Positions 9,174-17,849 are shown, counted from the first letter of the stretch. The stretch is DNA of 64,000 nucleotides from JAWXCE01 sp033764775 (GCA_033764775.1 JANRIQ010000031.1:19094-83093); one strand, 5' to 3'. Made by a program: numbers and translations. The notes: generated by a model from the sequence alone, not told the origin.

Positions 9174-9695
9174 TCATCGGACTTCGCCAGCACGCGTGTT
9201 GAGATGCCGTTTCACATTGCTCATGCAAATGTTCATGTAGCCGGCCCACTGTGTGTGTACGAACAGGCTCAAAGGCAGCCCTGTCAGGCCGTTATGCGGC
9301 TGGAACGTATAGGTCCAAAGCACATTGGTTCCGCCCTTAACCGGGGTGAACCACCATTGCCCGCGCGCCTCATTGGCGAGATGCCGTACGGCAAAAGTGA
9401 AATCGCTGACACGGTATGCAAAGTAGGCGGGATTATCATAATCCGTCACTTCCTCGCGTGCGGTGTTCCCGTCCGCCAGATGAACGGTGCGCACCGACCC
9501 CGGTTTCTCCCAAGGGCCTGTGTTCCCCGAGGTTTTCAACACCGCTGGAATAAGGCCATATCCGGTGAGGACTTTTGGAAGCACATCTTCGGCGGAAACA
9601 AAGTCGAACGCAGCCTTAGGATCAACGGCGACAACGACCTCTCGCGTAATGCTGATCCCTTTGACCGTTTTGGGCCTATGGCTGGCGTCAAGCAT
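9174..9695 (-). CDS. SRPBCC (START/Bet v1-like) family protein
   Basis: A 173-residue protein with the SRPBCC layout: ITREVVVAVDPKAAFDFVSAED, a central beta-rich part, TNVLWTYTFQP and a C-terminal helix. Such proteins bind hydrophobic ligands or act as polyketide cyclase-like proteins; no specific role can be assigned. It lies between the two copies of the duplicated hydrolase tail and uses the duplicated ribosome-binding leader. Confidence 0.75.
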   Translation of the reverse strand: MLDASHRPKTVKGISITREVVVAVDPKAAFDFVSAEDVLPKVLTGYGLIPAVLKTSGNTGPWEKPGSVRTVHLADGNTAREEVTDYDNPAYFAYRVSDFTFAVRHLANEARGQWWFTPVKGGTNVLWTYTFQPHNGLTGLPLSLFVHTQWAGYMNICMSNVKRHLNTRAGEVR

Positions 9696-9702
9696 GTCGT
9701 CT

Positions 9703-9785
9703 TCCTTTCGAGTTTAAGGGTGATTTCAGGGCGTTACTTCACGATGCCGAACGGGTCGGCGACGACATGGCCATTGGCGTTGTTC
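9703..9785. repeat. Direct repeat partner of 9051-9133
   Basis: It contains the last codons of the YcaC-like hydrolase plus its 3' leader with the ribosome site of the SRPBCC gene. The other copy lies about 650 bases away, in front of the DoxX gene, in the same orientation. Confidence 0.8.
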
Positions 9786-10495
9786 CAGAAGTTCTGGAGC
9801 ACGAAGGCATATTCCGGCAGATGCTCGATGAAGGGCGTCAGCATCGCGGTCGCCGAGGGCGACTTCCAGTCGGCCTGGAGTTCGCAGGCGAGCGCGAACA
9901 CGGTGGTCAGCTCGGCGCCAGCGCGCCCCATGCGGCTCATCGCGGCCTCGGCTTCATAGCGGCTCCATGCGCCCGAGGCGTCTATCACGGGGTAAACCCT
10001 GTAGCCGTCCTGGAGCATCGACAACGTGGGGAAGGCGACGCAGGTGCCCAGCGTCACGCCCGCGATGACGATATGGCGGCGGCCGGTTCTGGCGACGATC
10101 TCCTCCAGCGCGGCGCGGAAGGTTTCGTCCGCATAGGCGTTGATGATGCCGGTGCGGCGGTAGATTGGCTGGTCGGCGAACACCGCTTTGAGTTCCGGCA
10201 GCGTGTCGCCGTTCTGCCAGTGCGCGTTCGACGAGGTGACAAGCGCTGGAATGCCAAGGGCCTTGGCCACTTTGGCGAGGCCGACGACGTTGTTCTTATA
10301 TTCGGCGAGCGCGGTGAAATCGCGCACGCCCGCCATCAGGCCGATCTGATGATCGACGAACAGCATGATGGTGTTTTGCGGCGTCGGCTTGTCATAAACC
10401 GCGCGGCCCTGTTGCAGCGCCTCCCGAGCATGGCTGCGTGGCGGTTGGGCGGCGTTGGTCAGCGGGCTGATGATGTCGGTAGAGGTTTGGGTCAT
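9734..10495 (-). CDS. Isochorismatase-family (YcaC-like) hydrolase
   Basis: A 253-residue cysteine hydrolase with the nucleophile region GVTLGTCVAFPTLS, catalytic Asp in MLFVDHQIGL, and the YcaC-type phrase DASGAWSRYEAEAAMSRM. It has an extra N-terminal segment of about 40 residues and a C-terminal extension relative to minimal YcaC. The substrate is unknown. It is transcribed divergently from a LysR gene that probably controls it. Confidence 0.85.
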   Translation of the reverse strand: MTQTSTDIISPLTNAAQPPRSHAREALQQGRAVYDKPTPQNTIMLFVDHQIGLMAGVRDFTALAEYKNNVVGLAKVAKALGIPALVTSSNAHWQNGDTLPELKAVFADQPIYRRTGIINAYADETFRAALEEIVARTGRRHIVIAGVTLGTCVAFPTLSMLQDGYRVYPVIDASGAWSRYEAEAAMSRMGRAGAELTTVFALACELQADWKSPSATAMLTPFIEHLPEYAFVLQNFWNNANGHVVADPFGIVK

Positions 10496-10577
10496 GGCTT
10501 TTTCTCCGGAACGGTATTGATTAAGGGTCTAGAGATGCCACTTCTGAAAACATGGATAAACACGCATGACATGGAAT

Positions 10578-10602
10578 GATTATACATGATATAGAGATAA
10601 TC
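10578..10602. promoter_or_regulatory. Candidate LysR-type operator in the divergent intergenic region
   Basis: GATTAT and ATAATC form an interrupted dyad 13 bases apart, immediately upstream of the LysR start. The 107-base intergenic region is AT-rich compared with its surroundings. Inverted arms with A/T ends suit LysR binding (T-N11-A type), but this is by inspection only. Confidence 0.35.
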
Positions 10603-11505
10603 ATGGACACACTCACCGCCATGCGCGCCTTCACAGCCGTCGCCGCCGCCGGATCGTTCACGGCTGGCGCGGAGAAGCTTGGGTTGGCGACGAACCTGGC
10701 CAGCAAATATGTCGGCCAGCTTGAGACGCGATTGGGCGTGCGGCTGCTCAATCGCACCACGCGGCGCGTGAGCCTGACCGAAGCGGGGCGGGCCTATCTG
10801 GAACGGTGCACCGGATTGCTGGAGGAGTTCGACACGCTGGAGGCCGCCGTGCAGGACAGGCAGGCGCGCCCGAGCGGCACGCTCACCATGGCCGCGCCGG
10901 TCACCTTCGGCGAAAAATATCTCGCGCCAGCCCTCGCCGATTTCATGGAGGCCGAACCTGGCGTCAGCATCGACCTGCGCCTGTCGGATCGTTTCGTGAA
11001 CCTCGTCGATGAAGGCTTCGACCTCGCCATCCGCATTGCGGAATTGCAGGACTCTTCACTCATCGCCAAGCGCCTCGCGCCCGCCCGCATCGTCGCCTGC
11101 GCCTCGCTGGATTATCTGCGCCGGGCGGGCGCGCCGCAGCATCCCGCCGAGCTTGCGGCCCACGCCTGCATCATCGATACGAATTTCCGCGCCGGGCCGG
11201 TCTGGCCATTTCTCGTCGAAGGCGAGCGCATAACGGTGAAAGTGTCCGGCCGCTTCGCCGTCAATAGCGGCGAGGCTATCCGCGCGCTCGTTCTGCGGGG
11301 CGCTGGCGTTGCGCTTTGCCCGGCCTACATCGTCGGCGAGGACATTAAGGCTGGCCGCCTCGTCCCCATCCTCGCCAGCTTCGAGGCCTTCGCTCTCGGC
11401 GTCTACGCCGTCTACCCCCACAACCGCCACCTCGCCGCCAAAGTGCGCGCCGCGATTGATTTTCTGGCGAGGCGTTTCGCAGCGCCGCAGTGGGATGGTG
11501 CCTAG
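10603..11505 (+). CDS. LysR-family transcriptional regulator
   Basis: A 300-residue regulator with an N-terminal winged HTH (MRAFTAVAAAGSFTAGAEKL, then LGVRLLNRTTRRVSLTEAG) and a C-terminal effector domain. I chose the ATG at 10603, which gives the usual MDTLTAMRAF start; an in-frame ATG at 10576 adds an atypical leader. It is divergent to the YcaC-like hydrolase gene and its 3' end overlaps the convergent MarR gene by four bases. Confidence 0.9.
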   Translation: MDTLTAMRAFTAVAAAGSFTAGAEKLGLATNLASKYVGQLETRLGVRLLNRTTRRVSLTEAGRAYLERCTGLLEEFDTLEAAVQDRQARPSGTLTMAAPVTFGEKYLAPALADFMEAEPGVSIDLRLSDRFVNLVDEGFDLAIRIAELQDSSLIAKRLAPARIVACASLDYLRRAGAPQHPAELAAHACIIDTNFRAGPVWPFLVEGERITVKVSGRFAVNSGEAIRALVLRGAGVALCPAYIVGEDIKAGRLVPILASFEAFALGVYAVYPHNRHLAAKVRAAIDFLARRFAAPQWDGA

Positions 11506-11960
11506 CGCGTCTGCGCCGGGCCGTCGCGGGCGGCGTCGAGATGGGCGCGGATACGGCTGAGCGCGGGCAGCAACGTGGCGAGCGCCTCAGCTCCCACCGC
11601 CGCCTCGATCTGGGCCAGCACAGGGGCAACGGCCGCGATGGACGCCTCACGCGCCGCGCGGCCCGCGTCCGTGATGCGCACGCGCTTGCCGCGGCCATCC
11701 TCCGGGTCGGGCAACATGTCGATAAAGCGCTTAGCCTCCAACCGTTGCAACGTGCTGGTCATGGTGCCTTTGGTGACCTGGAAAATCCGCGCCAGATCGG
11801 ACGGGCTGCGTTCGCCGCCAAGCCTCACGAAATGATTGAGCACAACGAATTGCGGCACCGTCAGATCGTCAGGCAGCACAGCTTCGAGCGCGGTTCGACC
11901 AAGCTGATCGATTATGCCGATCTCGTTCATCACGCGGAAGGCGAGCGGATCCTGGCTCAA
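11502..11960 (-). CDS. MarR-family transcriptional regulator
   Basis: A 152-residue winged-HTH protein with the MarR core (LTVPQFVVLNHFVRLGGERSPSDLARIF, then the wing LPDPEDGRGKRVRITDAG). The start is TTG at 11960 with GGGAG upstream. It is the last gene of a three-gene operon with the metallo-beta-lactamase and nitroreductase genes, so it probably represses its own operon through the palindromes at 14012-14048. Confidence 0.87.
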   Translation of the reverse strand: MSQDPLAFRVMNEIGIIDQLGRTALEAVLPDDLTVPQFVVLNHFVRLGGERSPSDLARIFQVTKGTMTSTLQRLEAKRFIDMLPDPEDGRGKRVRITDAGRAAREASIAAVAPVLAQIEAAVGAEALATLLPALSRIRAHLDAARDGPAQTR

Positions 11961-11998
11961 ACGGTCTCCCTTTGTTGGCGCTTAACATTTATTGATCG

Positions 11999-12823
11999 TC
12001 ATCCGAACGCAACCGGAATCCGCTCTTCGAGACGGCGCGCCGCGTCCGGGTCGTGCGTGGGCAGATAAACGACGCGGCGATTCTCCGCCAGAGCGCGGAT
12101 TTTGGCGAGCGTGCCTGCGGCCTCGCCTGCATCGGGGCTGACGCCATCGACAACGCCGTCAAGCATCTGGCGCTCGCCATAAGATGTATCGCCCGCCAGA
12201 AAGATGACGGCGTCGCCCTCAACGACGGCGACGGAGATGTGATGCGGCGTATGCCCCGGGGTCGGCAGGGCGATCACATCGCCTGCTTTTGTCAAAGCCC
12301 GGCTGGTCGCCAACGGCCCAAACGGTTTCGCCTCAAAGCTCAAGGGGGCCGGGTCAAAGCCTTTCGGCCAGCGGTTAGGCAGATAGCCGAGCAACCGGCC
12401 GCTGAGGCCGGACGCGCGCTTGATTTCGCCGCGGCTGGCTAGAATTTTCGCGTGCGTGAAATGATGCAGGCCCGCGTCGTGGTCGATATGCATGTGAGTC
12501 AGAATGAGCTGGCGCACATCGCGTGCGCCGACGCCTAGCGCGCGCAGCTGCGGCCCAGCCTGCTGTTCCGGTTCGATCTCGAATTGCACCGACCGCTGGA
12601 AATACGGATGCCAGCGGGGCAGCGAATTGAGATGCGCCGCTTGGCCCGTATCAACGACGATGACGCCTTCAGGGTGCTCGATCGCCCAGGCATAGGTCGG
12701 GAGCCAATCGCTCCATAGCGTGTCGATGAGCGGCCCGGCCTGCCGGAGAAAACCGCGGCCACGCCCTTCGACCTGCGCCAGCCGGACTTTGACCCGGCCT
12801 GTCTGGATAGCGTGGATGCGCAT
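11999..12823 (-). CDS. Metallo-beta-lactamase-fold hydrolase (AHL-lactonase-like)
   Basis: A 274-residue protein with the metal-binding motif THMHIDHDAG (His 110, His 112, Asp 114, His 115). Downstream metal ligands are in LPTPGHTPHHIS and LAGDTSYGE. The arrangement matches the AiiA/AttM-type N-acyl-homoserine lactonase group, but many members act on other lactones. I chose the ATG at 12823 (GGAGAT upstream); the open frame continues back into the nitroreductase gene in a wrong frame. Confidence 0.82.
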   Translation of the reverse strand: MRIHAIQTGRVKVRLAQVEGRGRGFLRQAGPLIDTLWSDWLPTYAWAIEHPEGVIVVDTGQAAHLNSLPRWHPYFQRSVQFEIEPEQQAGPQLRALGVGARDVRQLILTHMHIDHDAGLHHFTHAKILASRGEIKRASGLSGRLLGYLPNRWPKGFDPAPLSFEAKPFGPLATSRALTKAGDVIALPTPGHTPHHISVAVVEGDAVIFLAGDTSYGERQMLDGVVDGVSPDAGEAAGTLAKIRALAENRRVVYLPTHDPDAARRLEERIPVAFG

Positions 12824-12845
12824 AACAGATCTCCGTTTTGATGGA

Positions 12846-13997
12846 TTACGCCGAAGTGAGTTTTGCTGCCAATGGCCAGCGCGGCGCTGGATCGGCCGCG
12901 GGGCCATAGCCGATGCGCGCCAGCATCTGAAGGCGCTCCGGCGCGGCGATGTTGAGGGCGCGATGAACCGCTTGAAACGGCTCCGCCATCTCCGGAAACT
13001 CTTGCAACGCCTGGCTAACGGGATGCATCGAAAGCCCGATCTGCGACGCCCGCAGATTGAGACGCACATAGGCGCGCCCCGCTTCGATCTGATCCAGCCG
13101 GGCGTTGGCCTTGGTGGCGATCCAGACATAGGACGCGACTCCGTTCAGCATGTCCGTGTAGACATTCAAACCGGACTGAAACGCGCTGCTGCCCGGTTTT
13201 GCGATCTCCTCTCGCGACACCTGCCCCAGAGCCGCTAACGTTTCGATCAACGGCCCGCCGAGCGAAATTCCGTCGGGATTGGCCTCGATCTCGGAGCGCC
13301 CGATGCGCATCAGGTTGACGCTTTCCATGAACGTGCGCGGCGTGTTGGTCTCGATGCTCCAGGCTTTCAAGGTCAGATCGCGCAACGTTGCAACCAGCCG
13401 GGAATCGTTGGAGAGGCCGTATGGCGCGGCGTCATCGCCGCCTAACAGCCGTTTGCGATCCAACGCGCTCACTGGCCTGCCCGCGTCGAACGGCCTTTTA
13501 ACCGAGCGCCGGGTCGTGATGGCCGTGAACAGCGGATCTTTCGCAACGCCAGCATCCTTGATGAAGCGCAGATGCGCGATAGGCCGGCCATCCAGCCGTG
13601 GCTGCGGCTCGCCATCGGGAAACGCGCGAATTTCCACGCGCCAGCCCCGCTCGGCCGCAGCGATGCGGGCCAATTCCAGAAAGCCGCCGAAGCCGATGGT
13701 GATCTGCCGGTCGAATGGGTCGGTCTCTGGCAGGCGGCGGTCGAGATCGCACGTAATGACGGCCTCGTCGGCGCTAAGCAATCGGATATGCCACGGCTGC
13801 CGGTTATGCGGATTGGGAGCAAGGATAGCGTGGCGGAAGGCGTCCAGACGGACATCATCGAATGCGGTCTGCACGTCTTCCCAAGGCTGAAGCGCGCGCT
13901 CTGGACGGCGTGTGACGGCGAAATAGGCGCCCGAGCCCACAAGGGCCAGCCCGGCCCCTCCGGCGGCGAGAATGAAAGAGCGGCGAGACAGCGGCAT
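12846..13997 (-). CDS. Tat-exported nitroreductase-family protein (Acg-like)
   Basis: A 383-residue protein starting MPLSRRSFILAAGGAG, a twin-arginine signal. It is followed by nitroreductase-like FMN-binding segments (LAPNPHNRQPWHIRL, ITTRRSVKRPFD). The arrangement, with two degenerate nitroreductase halves and an export signal, is like Acg-type proteins. The start at 13997 is chosen because GGAGATG lies just upstream. Palindromic operators lie immediately upstream of the gene. Confidence 0.78.
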   Translation of the reverse strand: MPLSRRSFILAAGGAGLALVGSGAYFAVTRRPERALQPWEDVQTAFDDVRLDAFRHAILAPNPHNRQPWHIRLLSADEAVITCDLDRRLPETDPFDRQITIGFGGFLELARIAAAERGWRVEIRAFPDGEPQPRLDGRPIAHLRFIKDAGVAKDPLFTAITTRRSVKRPFDAGRPVSALDRKRLLGGDDAAPYGLSNDSRLVATLRDLTLKAWSIETNTPRTFMESVNLMRIGRSEIEANPDGISLGGPLIETLAALGQVSREEIAKPGSSAFQSGLNVYTDMLNGVASYVWIATKANARLDQIEAGRAYVRLNLRASQIGLSMHPVSQALQEFPEMAEPFQAVHRALNIAAPERLQMLARIGYGPAADPAPRWPLAAKLTSA

Positions 13998-14011
13998 GAT
14001 CATCTCCATAT

Positions 14012-14048
14012 AGTTTGATAACAAACTAAATATGGTTTGACGTCAAAC
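14012..14048. promoter_or_regulatory. Two adjacent palindromic operators for the nitroreductase-MBL-MarR operon
   Basis: AGTTTGATAACAAACT (14012-14027) and GTTTGACGTCAAAC (14035-14048) share the half-site GTTTGA and lie directly before the first gene of the operon, 23 bases centre to centre. This is the usual size and placement of MarR-family operators. The MarR gene closing the same operon is the obvious candidate to bind them. Confidence 0.7.
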
Positions 14049-14107
14049 TTGTCAAGCGGCGTGTTTCTCTTGCGCTCACGCCCCGCTGCTATTGCAGGTT
14101 TTTAGGC

Positions 14108-15430
14108 TCATGACGGCCAGCGCCGGTGCAGCGGGTCGATGACGAAAGCGTGAGCGTGCCTGATGCCAGATGTCTGCACATGGGGATGGCTGTCCGGCAA
14201 ATTGGGATGGGCGTGCTCCAGAACCTGAGGGTCGTCGGCGGGCCACAGCCAAACCGCCCCAGCGGTCGCAAGAATGGTGAGCGCGGCGTGGACGAGAAGC
14301 GTGAGCGGCAGGCCCGCCCCCGCGCCGAGCCACCCGGCGAGCGGGTAGGTGATCAGCCAGCAGGCATGGCTTAGGGCGAACTGCGCGGCGAACAGCGCGG
14401 GGCGTTCGCTCTCATGCGCGGAACGGCGCAGCAGGCGGCCAGACGGCGTCACCACCGCGGCGTAACCGGCCCCAAGAATGGGCCAGATGATCAAAATCCA
14501 TATCCACGCGCCCGAACCGGGACGCTGACTGAGCACAAATGCCCCCGCCGCAAGCGGCAAAACCATCAACGCCGCGCCCTGCAACATCACGGCGCGGTCG
14601 GACAACCGCTCCAGCGCGCGGGGCAGCGCGAAGGCCGCTGCCATCGACCCAAACCCGAACGCGGCGAGCGTGATAGCCACTTCCCCGTCGCCAAGGCCCA
14701 GTGAGCCGCGCACGATGACGATGGTGTTGACGAACACGATGGACGCGCCTGCCGCCGCCGCCAGATTGAGCGACAGGAGCCCACGCAGACGCGGCGTCGC
14801 TAAATAAATCTGCGTGCCGTTCGTGAGGCGTTGCAGAAAGCTCGCAGACTGCGATGGTTTCGGGCTTGGCAGGGTGACCGACAGCACGAAGGCAGCTGAG
14901 ATGAGAAAGCCGAGCACGGTTCCGGCAAACAAATTGTGAAAGCTCATGACGGTCAGCAGCGCGGCAGCGAGCACAGGGCTGAGCAGCGTTTCCATGTCAT
15001 AGGCCAGCCGGGAGAGCGATAGCGCCTTAGTGTATTCCTTCTCATCCGGGAGAATGTCGGGGATCGCCGCCTGAAAGGTCGGCGTGAAGGCTGCCGAGGC
15101 CGATTGCAGGATGAAAATCAGCGCGTAAATCTGCCAGATCTGATCGACAAACGGGAGGCACAAAGCAATCGCGGCGCGCAACAAATCGAGAGCAACCAAC
15201 ATGCCGCGCCGTGGCAGCATTCCGGCGACGGCCCCGGCAATCGGCGCAACGCCAACATAAGCGATCATCTTTATAGCCAGCGCCGTGCCAAGCACTTGAC
15301 CCGCATCGCCGCCAGCCAGCTCGTAAGCCAGCAGCCCAAGCGCCACCGTCAACAGTCCCGTCCCGACAAGCGCTATGACTTGCGCGGCGAACAGGCGGCG
15401 ATAGATGCGGTTGCGAAGCGGCTCAAACAT
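14108..15430 (-). CDS. MFS transporter with His-rich C-terminal tail
   Basis: A 440-residue protein with about 12 membrane segments and the N-terminal MFS form FEPLRNRIYRRLFAAQVIALVG. The last 35 residues are soluble and histidine-rich (HAHPNLPDSHPHV, RHAHAF). Such tails occur on metal exporters, and the gene adjoins metal-related genes, so metal efflux is plausible. Antimicrobial efflux is the alternative. Confidence 0.75.
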   Translation of the reverse strand: MFEPLRNRIYRRLFAAQVIALVGTGLLTVALGLLAYELAGGDAGQVLGTALAIKMIAYVGVAPIAGAVAGMLPRRGMLVALDLLRAAIALCLPFVDQIWQIYALIFILQSASAAFTPTFQAAIPDILPDEKEYTKALSLSRLAYDMETLLSPVLAAALLTVMSFHNLFAGTVLGFLISAAFVLSVTLPSPKPSQSASFLQRLTNGTQIYLATPRLRGLLSLNLAAAAGASIVFVNTIVIVRGSLGLGDGEVAITLAAFGFGSMAAAFALPRALERLSDRAVMLQGAALMVLPLAAGAFVLSQRPGSGAWIWILIIWPILGAGYAAVVTPSGRLLRRSAHESERPALFAAQFALSHACWLITYPLAGWLGAGAGLPLTLLVHAALTILATAGAVWLWPADDPQVLEHAHPNLPDSHPHVQTSGIRHAHAFVIDPLHRRWPS

Positions 15431-15452
15431 GCCGGGTCTCGGAAATCGTCGG

Positions 15453-15482
15453 GCCTCGCAGAAATGGAATGCCCTGCGAGGC
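15453..15482 (-). terminator. Stem-loop between anchor-protein relic and MFS gene
   Basis: GCCTCGCAG and CTGCGAGGC form a perfect 9-bp stem with a 12-base loop. It follows the 3' end of the anchor-protein pseudogene. There is no T-run, so it may be a pause or stability element. Confidence 0.4.
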
Positions 15483-15498
15483 GCGAACTTTTCAGGAT

Positions 15499-16136
15499 TT
15501 ATTTCATTTTTTTGATTTCGGCGTAATCGCCGCTGGTTTTCAGCGTCACGGTCACGGGCGCAGAACCGCGATTGCGCCAGAACCAGCCATGACTGCCGTC
15601 AAAAGCCGCTTCCAGCACGCCCTCGTCCTTCTCCACGCCGCGGCCTTTGCTGTAGCTTTTCGTGGCGTCCGGTTTGCCGTGCGGCTCGCCATGCGTGTCG
15701 TGGTTCACCTTGCCGCCGCTGACCGCCCACGAATAGGTGATTTTCTGGCCTTTCGTCAGGCTCGCTTTGACTTCTGCGCCTTCGCCGGGCTGTAGCGTGA
15801 CAATGGTTTCATCGCTGCGCGCGGCCTGGGCGTAAGCCTGCCCTATAAAAAGTTCAGCGAAAATCCGTCCAAACAAGCTGGAGCGCTGATCAGGCTTGGC
15901 TTTTTCCGTGTCGGCGGCGGCATCCTCTTCAGCTTCCTGGTGCAGTTGGGTTTTGATCTCGCCCATTTGCTTTAGGCCGAGCGTTTGTCCAACGCCCGTT
16001 GGATCAATTCCGTATTCGGCTGGGAGAACGACGGTGATGAGCAGCGCCGCCGCCGTAGCGAAGGCAATTAAAGTCGAGGCAGAAGCTGGCCGGAGGTCGG
16101 CAATTCGGCACGGGTTGGCAGATCGGTATTGTACAT
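15499..16136 (-). pseudogene. Transmembrane anchor protein, frameshifted
   Basis: From ATG 16136 the gene reads MYNTDLPTRAELPTSGQLL and then hits a TAA. Shifting by one base restores STLIAFATAAALLITVVLP, a membrane helix, which continues without a break into the protein read from 15966. A single missing base near 16075-16080 explains this. The intact product would be about 212 residues: one N-terminal transmembrane helix and a periplasmic beta-rich domain. It lies 18 bases downstream of the HupE-like gene on the same strand. The frameshift could be real or an assembly error. Confidence 0.8.
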
Positions 16137-16154
16137 TGGTTTGCTTCCTTTTGA

Positions 16155-16898
16155 TTAAGAAACGAAATAGCCGGTGAGTTGCAGGCCGATCAGGACGAAC
16201 CCTGCGGCCATCATTGCGACATTGGCTGTGTAAGCGTGTCGGAAGAAACTCTCCGACCGCCGCCAGAATCCCATCAGGATCAGGATTGCGCCGAGCGCCA
16301 GAAGCTGGCCGATCTCGACGCCAATGTTGAAGGCGATCAGGTTCGCCAGCAGCCCGTCTCTCGACAGCTCGAACTCCTGAATTTTCGTCGCTAAGCCAAA
16401 GCCATGGAAGAAGCCGAAGATCAGCGTCGCCGCCTTGGTGTTGGGCTGGAAGCCGAACCAGCGCTGATAGGCGCCCATATTGTCGAGCGCTTTATAGACC
16501 ACCGAGAAGCCGATGATCGCGTCGATGAGATAGGAACTGATGCTCGTTCCATAGTAGACCCCGGCCAGCATCGTCGTCGAATGGCCGATGGCGAAGAGGG
16601 TTACGTAAATGCCGATGTCCCTCATCTTGTAGAGGAAGAAAATCACACCGAAGAGGAAAAGTAGGTGATCATAACCAGTGACCATGTGCTTGGCCCCGAG
16701 ATACATGAACGCGATGAAGTTCACCCCGGTGATTTCCTGGATATAGCCTTTATCGCCGGTAGCGACGCCGTGGGCGAGCGCCTCGGATGCAAAGCCAGTT
16801 ATGGTTAGACAAAGCAGTGTCATCGCCAAGGGAATAGCCGACGTTCGCATATGTTGCAAATGCAGGCTTCCCCGGCGCGAAAGAGCGTCGGAAAGCAT
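16155..16898 (-). CDS. HupE/UreJ-like membrane protein
   Basis: A 247-residue protein with an N-terminal signal (ending EALA|HGV) and about six or seven helices. It has the conserved GYDHLLFLFGVIFF and FGFFHGFGLA segments of the HupE/UreJ_2 family, which includes putative nickel or other metal permeases. AGGAT precedes the ATG at 16898; an internal ATG at 16850 sits right at the signal peptide and is an alternative start. It is followed by the anchor-protein relic. Confidence 0.85.
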   Translation of the reverse strand: MLSDALSRRGSLHLQHMRTSAIPLAMTLLCLTITGFASEALAHGVATGDKGYIQEITGVNFIAFMYLGAKHMVTGYDHLLFLFGVIFFLYKMRDIGIYVTLFAIGHSTTMLAGVYYGTSISSYLIDAIIGFSVVYKALDNMGAYQRWFGFQPNTKAATLIFGFFHGFGLATKIQEFELSRDGLLANLIAFNIGVEIGQLLALGAILILMGFWRRSESFFRHAYTANVAMMAAGFVLIGLQLTGYFVS

Positions 16899-16959
16899 GA
16901 TTTATCCTGATGTTTCGGAATTTCGTTTAGCCGCAGAACATGCGGCCGCCACGTTGAAT

Positions 16960-17310
16960 TTAGACTATGTGACGTGGCGGGCGATCAAGCCGGGATAGCC
17001 GCGTTTCGGACGGGTCATTCTTCGCGGAAAGCAGCCATCGCATGGGCGAGGGCGCGCAGCTTGCTATCAAAACCGCGACCGGGCACGGCTTCTCATGCAC
17101 ATGGTCTGCAACAGTATGGCTGTGGCCATGATCGAGCATCGCGCCGTCAAGGCCGTCATCATCATGATGATGACCATGAAATGATGCGTGAGAATCGAGA
17201 GATGCGGCGTGATCGATAATCCCGGCAGCATGGGAATGGGGGATGGTGCTGAGCAGCAGCGCCACCGCCAAAATAAACCGACCTATAATGCGCCGCGCCG
17301 AAAGCTGCAT
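16960..17310 (-). CDS. Small His-rich exported protein
   Basis: A 116-residue protein with a signal peptide (ILAVALLLSTIPHSHA) and a clustered histidine/aspartate segment (HGHHHDDDGLDG, HGHSH, DHVHEKPC). It has no named domain that I recognise; the composition suggests periplasmic metal binding. It heads the minus-strand HupE group and is divergent to the Cus-type operon. No strong ribosome site is visible. Confidence 0.55.
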   Translation of the reverse strand: MQLSARRIIGRFILAVALLLSTIPHSHAAGIIDHAASLDSHASFHGHHHDDDGLDGAMLDHGHSHTVADHVHEKPCPVAVLIASCAPSPMRWLLSAKNDPSETRLSRLDRPPRHIV

Positions 17311-17407
17311 GAATGCTGGCTACCGCGCTACAGCCTCACAGTCAAGCCAGAGCCATTCTGTCGCTTCCGTGAATTGCTATTTCCGTCGGGACTGATATTA
17401 GTTTTAT

Positions 17408-17743
17408 ATGGCGAAAAGCTTGAGGCACACGCTGTCGATAATTTTGGTCGCGCTTCTAAGCGTCGGCCTCACCGTGTCTCATATCACAACAGTTCTCGCC
17501 GCGCCCATGGCCACAAGCGATTCACATGCCGACTGCCACGACGATTGCGGCGGTTGCAAGCCGGATTGCGCGGCGAGCGTTGATTGCGCCGCCTGCCACA
17601 GCCCGGCCGGACCAAGCTTTGAGGCGCACGAAAAGTCTCAGCATATCAGCCTCTCTTCCCGTTTCGGTTTCCCTCCGAATGATGGCGTTGTCGGCTCAAC
17701 GCTCGATCCGCTGCTACCCCCTCCCCGATTAGCAACTCTTTAA
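17408..17743 (+). CDS. Small Cys/His-rich exported protein at the head of the Cus-type operon
   Basis: A 111-residue protein with a signal peptide (SIILVALLSVGLTVSHITTVLA) and a cysteine cluster DCHDDCGGCKPDCAASVDCAAC. It is likely a periplasmic metal-binding protein. It is unrelated in sequence to the adjacent His-rich protein on the other strand. The adaptor gene begins 106 bases downstream. Confidence 0.6.
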   Translation: MAKSLRHTLSIILVALLSVGLTVSHITTVLAAPMATSDSHADCHDDCGGCKPDCAASVDCAACHSPAGPSFEAHEKSQHISLSSRFGFPPNDGVVGSTLDPLLPPPRLATL

Positions 17744-17849
17744 GCGAAGCCGCCGCGTGCAAGCGTTGGCGGCGACTGCCATGACGATGCGCCAGGTTCC
17801 GTTCGCCTGCGCGCGCCGCAATTTGGATTGCTGATACAGGATCAGACCG

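Noticed and set aside
11502..11505. Overlap of LysR and MarR genes as a sign of error
   Set aside because: A four-base convergent overlap of two complete genes is normal in a compact genome.
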